DNA from: a virus
Reading direction: 5' to 3' (one strand)
Length of the DNA: 46,230 nucleotides
IMG/VR virus record: IMGVR_UViG_3300027712_000053
Location: 1-46,230 of that record
Shown here: positions 12,792 to 20,336 of the stretch, piece after piece
How positions within the stretch are numbered: the first letter of the stretch is position 1
Layout: every line of letters starts with the position of its first letter
Program-made: the position numbers and the translations under genes
Notes under the pieces: generated by a model
The model's database searches: none
The model's input: only the letters and a program-made list of their open reading frames with translations
Told to the model about the DNA's origin: nothing

Positions 12792-13718
12792 ATGGCAAGG
12801 ATACTACGAGACGTCTACGAGAACGAGTACGCAATACTCAGAGCCCACAATGAGTCATGCAGGCGGCAGTACCGCCTGACGTTTGCCCGCTGGGCCGACA
12901 CGCTCGGCACAGAGCCGACACTGGAGCATCTCGACCCACTGGTGGTGCAGACCTACATCGCCAAGCGGCGTGCCAGTTGGTCAGCCGCCACCGCGAAAAA
13001 AGACCGAAACCAGATCTCTGCCCTGTGGACGTACTGCGCAAAACGCCGCTACGTCGACCAGTTTCCGACGCTCGCACAGATACGAGCACCAGGACGCATA
13101 CCGCGAGGCTACACGGTCGATGAGGTGTCTGCCCTGCTGCGGCAGGCTTTGCAGCCTCGGCCCCGTATAAAGCCCACGCCGGTGCCTCCCAACCAGTTCT
13201 TCCCGACGCTTGTCCGGTCGTGTTGGGAGACTGCCGAGCGCATCGGTTCACACCTAGCCCTGCGCTGGCAAGACGTTGACACCACCCAGCGGTTCGTCAT
13301 CTTCCCGGCTGAAGGGCGAAAGGGAGCCACCCGCGACATCCTGCGAGCCATCAGCGAGGATCAGTGCAAATGGCTGGAGAAGTTCCGGCGTGGGCCTGAC
13401 GACCTCGTCTGGCCTTGGACGGCAGACAAGACGACGCTCTGGCATCACTACGGCATCCTGTGCAAGCGGGCAGGCGTGACAAATAGGGGCTTCCACGGCC
13501 TGCGTAAGTCAGCCGCCAGCTACATGGCTCTTGCAGGCGGCGACGCTGCGGCAACGCAGCTGCTTGATCACAGCAGCGGTGCCATCACAAAAAACCACTA
13601 CATTGACGTCACCATTGCCAAGCCTAAGCACACGGCGATAGACCTTCTGCCGCCGCTCGACCTAAAGGACATGACCGACAGAGACCAACAGAAGCCGCCG
13701 GAAAATCCAGCGGCGTGA
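12792..13718 (+). CDS. int: Tyrosine-type phage integrase
   Basis: A 308-residue site-specific recombinase. Residues 10-95 form a SAM-like arm/core-binding domain (YRLTFARWADTLG, TYCAKRRYVDQFP). The catalytic domain has Arg150 (ETAERIGSHLALRWQDVD), Lys177 (GRKGATRD), His235 and Arg238 (FHGLRKSAA), His260 (LLDHSSG) and the nucleophile Tyr270 (KNHYID), so it looks intact. It should integrate and excise the genome. The start at 12792 follows a GGAGAAA site. The gene is divergent from the HTH regulator and is followed by a long palindrome. Confidence 0.92.
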   Translation: MARILRDVYENEYAILRAHNESCRRQYRLTFARWADTLGTEPTLEHLDPLVVQTYIAKRRASWSAATAKKDRNQISALWTYCAKRRYVDQFPTLAQIRAPGRIPRGYTVDEVSALLRQALQPRPRIKPTPVPPNQFFPTLVRSCWETAERIGSHLALRWQDVDTTQRFVIFPAEGRKGATRDILRAISEDQCKWLEKFRRGPDDLVWPWTADKTTLWHHYGILCKRAGVTNRGFHGLRKSAASYMALAGGDAAATQLLDHSSGAITKNHYIDVTIAKPKHTAIDLLPPLDLKDMTDRDQQKPPENPAA

Positions 13719-13740
13719 CGCCTTGACCAGTTCTGTCAAC

Positions 13741-13797
13741 GGGTACGGCATTTCCGGTAGATTGCTCCGCACGCAATAATCGCGGAATGCCGTACCC
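13741..13797. repeat. Long palindrome after the integrase (possible attP or terminator)
   Basis: GGGTACGGCATT-TCCG at 13741-13756 pairs with CGGAATGCCGTACCC at 13783-13797, a 15-bp stem with one extra T. The internal loop contains a second small inverted repeat, ATTGC...GCAAT. It lies 23 bp after the integrase stop and before the plus-strand accessory genes. It could be a recombination site, a terminator or both. There is no T-run directly after it. Confidence 0.6.
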
Positions 13798-13813
13798 AGC
13801 TAGGAGACACGCG

Positions 13814-14131
13814 ATGAATAACGGAGAGAGGACAGGCGACGTCTGTTTGACGTGCCGATTTTTTAACGATCACGAATCCAAGTGCCAGCGATTCCCGCCG
13901 CAAGTACGTGTTGAAAGCATTGACGAAGATGGAGATCCTTGCGTCTTTTGGGAACAGCCCACAATTGACATTGAGTGGTCAACCACATGCGGAGAGTGGC
14001 AGGCAGACACGGCAGACGAAACGTGGTTTCAAAGAACTTTGCGAGTCGGCAAGCGGATCAACGAATGGAAGGCAGACGGCAAACTAGAAGATACCGAGGT
14101 TTCGTCACACTTGACGCCCACGCCACACTGA
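13814..14131 (+). CDS. Four-cysteine phage protein (CLTCRFF...C...CGEW)
   Basis: A 105-residue protein with a metal-site pattern: GDVCLTCRFFNDHESKCQRF, a beta strand, and a later STTCGEWQAD. Small phage and bacterial proteins with CxxC, C and CGEW occur widely; some are rubredoxin- or HiPIP-like, but the metal is not known here. The ATG at 13814 follows TAGGAGA. It is the first gene of the rightward accessory operon. Confidence 0.65.
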   Translation: MNNGERTGDVCLTCRFFNDHESKCQRFPPQVRVESIDEDGDPCVFWEQPTIDIEWSTTCGEWQADTADETWFQRTLRVGKRINEWKADGKLEDTEVSSHLTPTPH

Positions 14132-14202
14132 ACAACGTCGCCCGGCGGGCAGGTTTGCCGTAAGTCCCGCCGAGTGGCGTTCCATATTCTGGAATCTGGA
14201 AA

Positions 14203-14415
14203 ATGCCTCACGTCATCCTTCGCTACCGCTTGCCCGACGAGCAATCCGACTTCGACGCCGCGATGCAGGGCCGTGACGCCAAGATCGTCATCTGGGAGGT
14301 CGACCAATACTGCCGCGGGCTAGTGAAGCATGGCACGATCAGCGACGAGACGGCGAAGCACCTAGATCGCATTCGCGAGATGCTCAGGGAGAGGCCGGAG
14401 TTGCTTAATGACTGA
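14203..14415 (+). CDS. Hypothetical phage protein (70 aa)
   Basis: A 70-residue protein: HVILRYRLPDEQSDFDAAMQ, then KIVIWEVDQYCRGLVKHGTI, and a basic C-terminal helix. The strand-helix-strand start and the WExDxxxR helix occur in small phage proteins of unknown function. GGAAA precedes the ATG at 14203. The 70 bp before it hold nothing I recognise. Confidence 0.65.
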   Translation: MPHVILRYRLPDEQSDFDAAMQGRDAKIVIWEVDQYCRGLVKHGTISDETAKHLDRIREMLRERPELLND

Positions 14416-14429
14416 GCAAGAGGTGAGCG

Positions 14430-14570
14430 ATGCGGTGGTATGAGATTCTGGCGTTGTCACTTATCTTCACGGCTGCCATCGCCGCGCATGTTTTTGTGCG
14501 GAGCGGAGTCCTGCCGTGCAATCACCGCTGCCACATCTGCGGCAAGCCGCTGGAGGCAAAGCATGACTGA
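14430..14570 (+). CDS. Small membrane protein with a CxxC knuckle (46 aa)
   Basis: An ATG at 14430 after GAGGTGA opens a 46-residue frame: an N-terminal membrane helix (YEILALSLIFTAAIAAHVFV) and a C-terminal Cys knuckle (CNHRCHICGKPLEAK). Its stop overlaps the next gene start. The product would be anchored with the zinc-binding end on one side of the membrane. Function unknown. Confidence 0.6.
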   Translation: MRWYEILALSLIFTAAIAAHVFVRSGVLPCNHRCHICGKPLEAKHD

Positions 14571-15114
14571 CCGCGACACGTTCGCCGCAGCGGCTCTGTC
14601 AGGCATCCTGACCAAGGACGACGCAGCCCAGCTTGAGAAGATGGCATCTTGGTGGCCTGAGTGGGCTTGCAGTGCCGCATACCGATGGGCCGACGCCATG
14701 CTCCGCGAGCGATCCCGAGCGGGAACAACGAGCCAATCGCATGAGGAAAGCGACGAAAAACGCATGAACACTAATACGAACCGGGACACTACACCCAGCG
14801 AGGGTAGTGTGCAGGGAGAGTTTACGGACACCGTATTCAAAACTTTGGTGGAGCGTATTTCGCTGACGCAATCGCTGCTTGACGAAAACGAGCGACTCCG
14901 CAGAGCCATACGACTACTCGCAGACCAAGACGCCACGCTCTCGGTGCAGGGCGGCAACGTGACGGTGACGCTAGACGCCACGCTCACAGACGCGGAGCGG
15001 GAGGCGATTGAGATTGCTGCGGCAGAACTTGACGACGAATACTACGGCACGAACTGCAAGAAAGAACTTGCCGCCGCCGCCACGCTCCGCTCGCTGCTGG
15101 AGCGGCTGAAATGA
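14563..15114 (+). CDS. MTDRDTF-type phage protein (183 aa)
   Basis: A 183-residue protein. The first 50 residues (MTDRDTFAAAALSGILTKDD, then WACSAAYRWADAMLRER) match a small phage family that usually ends there. A middle part with a coiled coil follows (LTQSLLDENERLRRAIRLLA), then a C-terminal block LTDAEREAIEIAAAELDD...ATLRSLLERLK that recurs in the gene at 15206. It therefore looks like a fusion of two small families. Function unknown. Confidence 0.65.
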   Translation: MTDRDTFAAAALSGILTKDDAAQLEKMASWWPEWACSAAYRWADAMLRERSRAGTTSQSHEESDEKRMNTNTNRDTTPSEGSVQGEFTDTVFKTLVERISLTQSLLDENERLRRAIRLLADQDATLSVQGGNVTVTLDATLTDAEREAIEIAAAELDDEYYGTNCKKELAAAATLRSLLERLK

Positions 15115-15209
15115 ATCGTGGCGTGTGCCATAGATGTGCGGGCCGATGGACTCGGTGCTGGTGGTGCCAAGTCGCCACGCTCCGCTCGCTGCTGGAGCGA
15201 CTGAAATGA
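15078..15209 (+). repeat. 37-bp direct repeat covering two gene ends
   Basis: The segment 15078-15114 recurs at 15173-15209 with one base change (GCGGCTGAAA versus GCGACTGAAA). Both copies encode the same C-terminal ATLRSLLERLK and stop. The distance between copies is 95 bp. The middle piece forms the mini-gene 15111-15209. Confidence 0.85.
15111..15209 (+). CDS. Mini-gene with paired Cys and a duplicated end (32 aa)
   Basis: An ATG at 15111 overlaps the upstream stop (ATGA) and opens a 32-residue frame: a new Cys-rich start, CHRCAGRWTRCWWC, joined to the duplicated tail ATLRSLLERLK. Its own stop overlaps the next start (ATGA). The CxxC pairs could bind zinc, or the frame may be a by-product of the 37-bp duplication. 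Confidence 0.4.
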   Translation: MNRGVCHRCAGRWTRCWWCQVATLRSLLERLK

Positions 15210-15421
15210 CGATGCACTTGTTCCCAAAAGCAATTAGCGAGCCGCCGCCCGCACCGCCCGCACCACCCGCAGCTATTCACCTCACCGACGAGGAGCGAGA
15301 GGCGATTGAGTGGGCTATCGTGTCCCTAGACCTATACGCAGATGAAATGGCATTGAGCGTGAAAGAAGTTGTGGAGCGGCAGGCCACCCTCCGCAATCTG
15401 CTTGCTCGACTGCACACGTAA
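15206..15421 (+). CDS. Hypothetical protein with LTDEEREAIE domain (71 aa)
   Basis: A 71-residue protein: a Pro/Ala-rich linker (SEPPPAPPAPPAAIH) and a helical domain LTDEEREAIEWAIVSLDLYA...VVERQATLRNLLARL. That domain is the C-terminal domain of the 14563 gene in a second copy. ATG 15206 overlaps the mini-gene stop. Function unknown; it is probably a self-associating helix. Confidence 0.6.
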   Translation: MTMHLFPKAISEPPPAPPAPPAAIHLTDEEREAIEWAIVSLDLYADEMALSVKEVVERQATLRNLLARLHT

Positions 15422-15673
15422 TCTCTCATTCCGTCACGTTGTGCGCAGCGACACGTCCCCCAGACGTATCCCAAAAGCGACTAAAAAGCGACGTTTGCCG
15501 ATATGTCCCGCTCGGGATACCGCACGGGAAAATAGCACAGGAATAGGCGGAAGTGTCCCGCTCGGGAAAATCACTCGTCAAAGCGTGAATCCTTGCCAGA
15601 GGACGCCACCGTCTAGCAATCCGCCGGCCCCCTCCGTAGAGTGGCTGACAACCCCTTTCCTAGGAGACGTCAA
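15422..15673 (+). other. Intergenic region with a repeated palindrome
   Basis: No convincing gene is seen in these 252 bp. TGTCCCGCTCGGGA occurs at 15504-15517 and again exactly 50 bp later at 15554-15567. Each contains the inverted pair TCCCG/CGGGA. The spacing near five helical turns suggests a double protein-binding site. The segment ends with TAGGAGA for the next gene. Confidence 0.5.
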
Positions 15674-16015
15674 ATGAAATCTACTTTGTTGCGGCTGGCG
15701 AAACTGATCGGTGCCGGTATCGCCCTGGTGGCAGGAGTCGGATTCATCTTGCAGATCGTTGACCCCGAGGGCGTGAAGCGGCGTCGCGAGGAATCACGCA
15801 ACGAGCAGCAATCCCAACCAGCCAGCGACCCGACGTTTGAGCATGGCTTTGTTGTCGGCCATGAGATGGCGAGGAAGGGTGCCATTAAGCCAACCTCGGC
15901 AGAGCTGGATGCACTCGCTCGCAAGTCTGCGAACCTGCTCGGCGTTGAAGGCGGCGCAGGATTCAAGCGAGTCTGGTGCGACGCATTCTGGATGGGCTGG
16001 AAAAAAGCCGACTAG
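15674..16015 (+). CDS. Membrane-anchored hypothetical protein (113 aa)
   Basis: A 113-residue protein: residues 5-28 are a membrane anchor (LAKLIGAGIALVAGVGFILQ), then a charged linker and a helical soluble domain (FEHGFVVGHEMARKGAIKPT, FKRVWCDAFWMGWKKAD). The GFxxGxxxA and FxxGW patterns suggest a small alpha-helical fold outside the membrane. ATG 15674 follows TAGGAGA. Function unknown. The next 57 bp separate it from the convergent minus-strand genes. Confidence 0.65.
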   Translation: MKSTLLRLAKLIGAGIALVAGVGFILQIVDPEGVKRRREESRNEQQSQPASDPTFEHGFVVGHEMARKGAIKPTSAELDALARKSANLLGVEGGAGFKRVWCDAFWMGWKKAD

Positions 16016-16072
16016 GCACACAGCGGGCGACAAGGGTGAAAGGTGGAAAGCCCCTTGCCGCCGCGCCGTGGC

Positions 16073-16270
16073 CTAGTCGTGCGGCTGCTGCCAGTACGGC
16101 CCGACACGCTCCGCGTTGCGTGCCAGTTCAGCCAAGAGTCGTTGTCGCTCTCGTAGCAGTCGGATCACGTCCGCCGCGAGCGTGCCGCTGGTGCCGGTGT
16201 ACGCCCCACTGAAACGCCGTGCCCGGTGTTCCATCTGTGCGAGGTCATCGTCGGTGAGCGGCTGCGTCAC
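16073..16270 (-). CDS. Hypothetical phage protein (65 aa)
   Basis: A 65-residue helical protein: LTDDDLAQMEHRARRFSGAY, TLAADVIRLLRERQRLLAEL. Phages often carry short proteins with a DDLxxxxxRA start and a DVxxLLxE coiled helix; the function is unknown. Its start overlaps the DUF1599-like stop. Confidence 0.65.
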   Translation of the reverse strand: MTQPLTDDDLAQMEHRARRFSGAYTGTSGTLAADVIRLLRERQRLLAELARNAERVGPYWQQPHD

Positions 16271-16785
16271 TTGCCTTGATCCTCGCGGTACAAGACGAGC
16301 GTCAACAGCGAGTACGAGGCGAGGTCGAGCAACGTGTCCTCGACTCCTTCAAAGTGCAGTTTGCCTGTGGCGTTGAACGTCTTGAGCCTCGTCACCTTGT
16401 CGGACAGCCGCACCATCGCGGCCTTAAACGCCGGAATGCCGACAAACGTCGCGCCGTTGCGGATGTTGGCAAGCGGATCGGTACCGCTCGGGCACCCGTA
16501 GTCGCTGCTCTTACTCAGGTGCAACTCACGGAGCGTGTCGAGCAGGTCGAGATATTTCTGCGACGTTGGGTGAACACCCGCATGCAGCAGAGAGTCGCCC
16601 GCCAGTCGCAGCACGTCGTCCTCATCGTCGTCGTCGCTTTCGTCTGGCTGCGGAAAGGGCATGTCTGCGGGGAGGTCAATTGCTCTCGGCTGGCACTTGC
16701 CGCCGTCGCAGCATCCGCCAGCCAGCCGTGTTTCAACGGCGTGCCGCAGTTCAGAGTTTGCAAGCAGCATTTGGTCAAGGCTCAT
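16267..16785 (-). CDS. DUF1599-like (nucleotide-modification-associated) protein
   Basis: A 172-residue protein. The first 60 residues contain a Cys-rich segment (GGCCDGGKCQPR) and an acidic run. Residues 80-172 match the DUF1599/Nmad1 pattern: SSDYGCPSGTDPLANIRNGA, GIPAFKAAMVRLSDKVTRLK and GVEDTLLDLASYSLLTLVLY. Such proteins are found in phages with nucleotide-pool or base-modification genes. The start at 16785 has AAAGGG upstream. Confidence 0.65.
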   Translation of the reverse strand: MSLDQMLLANSELRHAVETRLAGGCCDGGKCQPRAIDLPADMPFPQPDESDDDDEDDVLRLAGDSLLHAGVHPTSQKYLDLLDTLRELHLSKSSDYGCPSGTDPLANIRNGATFVGIPAFKAAMVRLSDKVTRLKTFNATGKLHFEGVEDTLLDLASYSLLTLVLYREDQGK

Positions 16786-17858
16786 TTGGTTCCCTTTCTT
16801 AGGTCGCGGTCGCAGAACAATGGATATGCCCGCGTCACTTCTCGCCTGCCATGATCAACGATCGCCATTCCTTGGCATGGCCGCTCCGGTGATGCGACTC
16901 TTTCAGCGTACGGCGAGTGTCCAATCACCGAGCCGTTTGCCACGTACCGCGCACCGCGCAGCCAGCCGAACGAGTGGTAGTGACCAAATATGGTCAGGTC
17001 CGCTCTGCGGCCTGCGTCCCACCTGGCGATTGCCTTGCTGGCTGGCAGAGCCAGACCGTAGACGCCGCCAGCAAATCGAATTGAGTGACCGTGGCAGTGG
17101 CGAACCAGAAAACCATCTAGGTCAACGTAGCCAAGATGCCCCTCGGAGATCCTCCACGACACATTCTTTTTCTTCTCCTCGCGTGCGAGCGTGAAGTACA
17201 TCATCTGCTCCCACGAGTGATCAAGCTCCGTGGCGATGCGGTTCTTCTCTGTGCTTCTCCCGTGGTTGCCAGCGTTTGTGCAGACGATGACAGACTCTGC
17301 GCTATCAGACACCGCGTCGATGAGAGACCGTAGCCTCTCAGCAATCCACCTCGTGGCATTCATGGGCGACAGCTGGGCTACCTCCATGCAGTCAGGATGG
17401 ATGTGCCCAGTAATGAAATCGCCTCCGAGCCAAACAAGCACGCGGCGAATGTTCGCCTGGTTCCGCTCGTGCTCTAGGCAGGCAAGAAACCGCTCCTGCA
17501 ATTCGTTCATCCGAAGCTGACATACGTCGAGCGAGTAGTCGTTTTCTCCATTGACAGTCTCAGGCAGGATGCGCTCTTCGCAGTGGACATCCGACAGCAT
17601 CAGCACAGCAGTGGCGTCGTGCTTCTTTGCTGCCTTGGCAGACTTGGCCAAAGGCTTGGCAACAGGCTTGATGCCAGACAGGCTTGTCAGGGCGTCATTA
17701 CGCTCCCGCTCCCGGTCAATCTGAGCAAGTGCCGCCTTGTACCGATTTCGATACGTCGCCAGCTCCGACCGCAGTCGGGCGAGCTCAGCGTCGGCGGCCA
17801 GCTGCTGCGAGTGACTCACGTCTTCAGCGATCTCGTCCCTCAAGCGTCGCTGAGCCAT
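16782..17858 (-). CDS. Calcineurin-like metallophosphoesterase
   Basis: A 358-residue protein: an N-terminal coiled coil (residues 10-55, ADAELARLRSELATYRNRYK), then a metallophosphoesterase core. The metal motifs are complete: LMLSDVHCEE (DxH), VWLGGDFITG (GDxxxG), TNAGNHGR (GNH), VRHCHGHS and IFGHYHSFG. It should cleave phosphate esters, possibly DNA or nucleotide ends, but the substrate is unknown. It overlaps both neighbours, so it is in an operon with the DUF1599-like gene. Confidence 0.82.
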   Translation of the reverse strand: MAQRRLRDEIAEDVSHSQQLAADAELARLRSELATYRNRYKAALAQIDRERERNDALTSLSGIKPVAKPLAKSAKAAKKHDATAVLMLSDVHCEERILPETVNGENDYSLDVCQLRMNELQERFLACLEHERNQANIRRVLVWLGGDFITGHIHPDCMEVAQLSPMNATRWIAERLRSLIDAVSDSAESVIVCTNAGNHGRSTEKNRIATELDHSWEQMMYFTLAREEKKKNVSWRISEGHLGYVDLDGFLVRHCHGHSIRFAGGVYGLALPASKAIARWDAGRRADLTIFGHYHSFGWLRGARYVANGSVIGHSPYAERVASPERPCQGMAIVDHGRREVTRAYPLFCDRDLRKGTK

Positions 17859-18097
17859 GCGATCACCCCCTGTTCGCCAACGTCGGAGATACCACGCGCA
17901 CGCAACCGGGCAGACAGATCCCTTGCCAGCGTTTTCTTCCGTTTGCCGAGTTCACCGGCACGCCAAGCTGCCTTGATGGCAGCGAGTTCCGCCTGGTGCT
18001 CTGGTGCCACACGCTCGTACCACCTGGCCTGTCCGTGGCGAACTGCCGCCATCGCATCACGGACGTCGTCAAGCAGGCTGGGTTTCGCTTTTGCCAT
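17840..18097 (-). CDS. Hypothetical basic protein (85 aa)
   Basis: An 85-residue basic helical protein: SLLDDVRDAMAAVRHGQARW, YERVAPEHQAELAAIKAAWR, LARDLSARLRARGISDVGEQ. The last helix resembles a DNA-binding element that reads a site by copies. It overlaps the start of the metallophosphoesterase by 19 nt. The ATG at 18097 follows GGAGG. The function is not recognised. Confidence 0.65.
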   Translation of the reverse strand: MAKAKPSLLDDVRDAMAAVRHGQARWYERVAPEHQAELAAIKAAWRAGELGKRKKTLARDLSARLRARGISDVGEQGVIAWLSDA

Positions 18098-18111
18098 TTC
18101 GCCTCCATGCG

Positions 18112-18384
18112 TTAGTCGGCCCGTCGATACCCTAGCAGCCAGAGCAAGCGGCGCAAGTCTCTCGCGCCGTCTGTGACGCTTTCCTCGGACAGATCTGGAT
18201 AGAGGCAGTGCAACGCTTCGTGCAGGTCCACTTCCATGCGGCGTTGCGGCGGCAGCTTATCGTGAATCAGCACCGTGTCTTTGCTGTCGTGCTGCCAGCC
18301 GTCAGCGGTGCCACGCAGCCGCGTGTAGCACCAGGTCCACATACGACCGGCCAACTTCACGCGGTGAGTCCTTGACGGTGCCAT
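18112..18384 (-). CDS. HExxH zinc-protease-fold protein
   Basis: A 90-residue protein with KDTVLIHDKLPPQRRMEVDL followed by HEALHCLYPDLSEESV. This gives an HExxH zinc motif and a downstream acidic helix, as in short minigluzincin-like or ImmA/IrrE-like domains. It could be a small phage protease or a non-catalytic relative. Phage copies often act on repressors; the target is unknown. Confidence 0.6.
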   Translation of the reverse strand: MAPSRTHRVKLAGRMWTWCYTRLRGTADGWQHDSKDTVLIHDKLPPQRRMEVDLHEALHCLYPDLSEESVTDGARDLRRLLWLLGYRRAD

Positions 18385-18405
18385 GCGTGCAGTGTCGCAG
18401 CAGCG

Positions 18406-18702
18406 TCAAGCCTCCACCCACGTCCCCGTCGCCTCGTCCAACACAAAGCTTTCGCCGGGGCATGGCGGAATGAACCCGTCAATGTCCTCGCGGTAGAGCA
18501 TCCCGATGCCTGCGTAGTTCAGCCTATACCCCGGCGACCCATCAGGCCGCTTGCCGCCTAGCGTGTGGTACGAGGTCCGCAGGCAGCGTTGACCCCGAAC
18601 CTCTGCGTAATGGGCCTCCCAATCGACCCCCTCGTTCTCGTCGCGCCCGACGATCACCTCGGTGACGATGTTTTGATTGTCAATGAAAGCGTAGTGTGCC
18701 AC
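18406..18702 (-). CDS. Conserved phage structural-type protein (MAHYAFIDNQN)
   Basis: A 98-residue protein: MAHYAFIDNQNIVTEVIVG, QRCLRTSYHTLGG, YAGIGMLYREDIDGFIPPC and a C-terminal SFVLDEATGTWV. This pattern is a widespread small protein of marine and freshwater phages, usually near tail genes, that is probably virion-associated. It is the last gene of the tail block here. Confidence 0.7.
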   Translation of the reverse strand: MAHYAFIDNQNIVTEVIVGRDENEGVDWEAHYAEVRGQRCLRTSYHTLGGKRPDGSPGYRLNYAGIGMLYREDIDGFIPPCPGESFVLDEATGTWVEA

Positions 18703-18703
18703 G

Positions 18704-19606
18704 TTAGCTCCAGAATACTGTGCCGGTGCCTGCCGTGATGGTCAGCACTGTGTCAGTGCCGACTGTAGTGCGAGTAGCAGTGAGGCCCGATGAGAGAATG
18801 GCGACTGCCTGCGATGCGTTCCAACGGAGGATGACCACGCCACTGCCTCCTGCCCCGCCCGCGCTCACAGCAGAACCATTACACGCTCCGCCACCTCCGC
18901 CTCCGCCGAGATTCTGGGAACCAGCGGACCCGGCTGAAGCGACGGCAGAAGAGCCGTTTCCTCCACCTGTCGCGCCTCCGGCTCCGGCCGTGGAGGTTCC
19001 AACGTATGCGCCGCCGCCACCACCGCCGCCATAAAACACAGTCGTTCCAGTGATCGCAGATGCTCTTCCAGCCCCGCCGCTGCCTGCGACTCCTGAAGTT
19101 GCATCTCCACCAACAGCACCAGCCCCGCCGCCACCGCCGTTTGCGGTTGCGGAAGCAATCGATGCGCCGCCAGCGTATCCCTGCGAAGGGACAATCGATA
19201 TCGCGCCGCCTGTGTAAATTTGACCAGCACCTGTCGCACCGGAAAATCCAAGATAACTTCCGGCTACCATCGCTTGTCCGCCCCCAACAGCTACCAAAGT
19301 ACCAAACTGAGTCGAATTTCCAACTGCGGCGTATGCCGGATATCCATTGGAATTGTTTACGCCTCCAGCCCCGATTGACACCGTAAAGCTAGCCTGAAGC
19401 ATTACGCCTAACTGAGTGTTTTCAAGAACGCCACCACCGCCGCCGCCACCGGCTGGTCTGACAGGGTTGGCGGTGCAGCTACCACCACCGCCGCCCAATA
19501 GCAATGCCCATATAGATAGCATTTTGCGAGAGCTAGCCACGCCAGCAAACGGCCCCTGCACGGGGGTCACTATCTGCCCGCCTAGTCCGTAAATGCCGGG
19601 ATTCAC
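18704..19606 (-). CDS. Glycine-rich tail fibre/adhesin
   Basis: A 300-residue protein. Residues 25-230 are a Gly-rich region with blocks such as LLGGGGGSC, AGGGGGGGV and YGGGGGGGAYVG, which form a polyglycine-type fold in receptor-binding tips. The end is beta-rich (TVGTDTVLTITAGTG). It should sit at the distal tail and contact the host surface. I chose the GTG at 19606, which overlaps the upstream stop (GTGA) with CGGAG ahead of it. Confidence 0.7.
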   Translation of the reverse strand: MNPGIYGLGGQIVTPVQGPFAGVASSRKMLSIWALLLGGGGGSCTANPVRPAGGGGGGGVLENTQLGVMLQASFTVSIGAGGVNNSNGYPAYAAVGNSTQFGTLVAVGGGQAMVAGSYLGFSGATGAGQIYTGGAISIVPSQGYAGGASIASATANGGGGGAGAVGGDATSGVAGSGGAGRASAITGTTVFYGGGGGGGAYVGTSTAGAGGATGGGNGSSAVASAGSAGSQNLGGGGGGGACNGSAVSAGGAGGSGVVILRWNASQAVAILSSGLTATRTTVGTDTVLTITAGTGTVFWS

Positions 19607-19986
19607 AGATCGGCTCCGAACGCGGTGACGTGAGTGGTCTGCGCGATGCTCGTCGTCACGCGGATCGACCACGACGCGGACGGCAGTATCAGATTGTTGT
19701 AAGTTGTGCTGACGCGATTCTGCGCCACCGTGCTAGAGCCGGTCGCAGCACTAACAACAACTTCGTCATACAGCCAGTAGGTTGAGCCGTCGTACAGAAA
19801 AATACGGACGACAGCCGCCGCAGATGTGGCTGCGCTTTTCACAACCAGTTCCGCGATGCGAGTGCCAGTGCTGGCTCCAGTAATCAGCGTGCCTACGTTG
19901 GTTGGCGACGTGTAGCTAGAGTCAGCCGTGGCGACGGAGACGGCACCGATGCGAGGCGTGACGGCGAATGCTGGTGATGTTGCCAT
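19603..19986 (-). CDS. Beta-rich tail structural protein (127 aa)
   Basis: A 127-residue protein: AVTPRIGAVSVATADSSYTS, VGTLITGASTGTRIAELVV, AVVRIFLYDGSTYWLYDEVV. The ladder of short strands and the genomic place suggest a baseplate or fibre-associated beta sandwich. It starts at ATG 19986, coupled to the upstream stop (TAATG). No named family is recognised. Confidence 0.6.
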   Translation of the reverse strand: MATSPAFAVTPRIGAVSVATADSSYTSPTNVGTLITGASTGTRIAELVVKSAATSAAAVVRIFLYDGSTYWLYDEVVVSAATGSSTVAQNRVSTTYNNLILPSASWSIRVTTSIAQTTHVTAFGADL

Positions 19987-20336
19987 TATCGGAAGTTGCT
20001 CCACATATAGAGGTTGCCAGCGGCTGTAAGTCCATCGGGAATCGTGGCGGCAGTCGCAACCGACCCCACCTCAACGTAAACAGTCGACTCCCAGCGATAG
20101 AGCTTGGATGTGTCCGACGCCAGATAGAGCCCGCTCGACCCCGTCGCCGGGAAGCTTGCCGTCGTGGCGTAGCTGAAAAGGGGCGAGCCTGTCGGCAGTG
20201 CCGTCACTGCCCCCGTCGCGGCGGCGCGGTAATAGATGATTCCGTCGCTCTCGTTGATCCCGATGACCCCAGACGCGAGCGAGGACGGCTTGTTGCCAGC
20301 CGTTGTCGAGCGCAATAGTTGAATCGTGTTCGCCAT
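19986..20336 (-). CDS. Tail-fibre module protein (LYxxSDTxKLYRW)
   Basis: A 116-residue protein with an N-terminal fibre-repeat opening (MANTIQLLRSTTAGNKPSSL, VIGINESDGIIYYR) and a C-terminal module (GLYLASDTSKLYRWESTVYV). The same module appears in the fibres at 24018 and 25188, so the genes share exchangeable parts. It is coupled to the previous gene by TGATG. Confidence 0.65.
   Translation of the reverse strand: MANTIQLLRSTTAGNKPSSLASGVIGINESDGIIYYRAAATGAVTALPTGSPLFSYATTASFPATGSSGLYLASDTSKLYRWESTVYVEVGSVATAATIPDGLTAAGNLYMWSNFR

Noticed and set aside
15369-15677. A 102-codon plus-strand frame over the intergenic region
   Set aside because: It overlaps a real gene end, has low-complexity Pro/Arg content and no ribosome site; the region contains repeats instead.
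16016-16072. A bidirectional terminator between convergent genes
   Set aside because: GGCGACAAGGG and CCCCTTGCCGCC pair only with gaps and no T-run follows; too weak to call.
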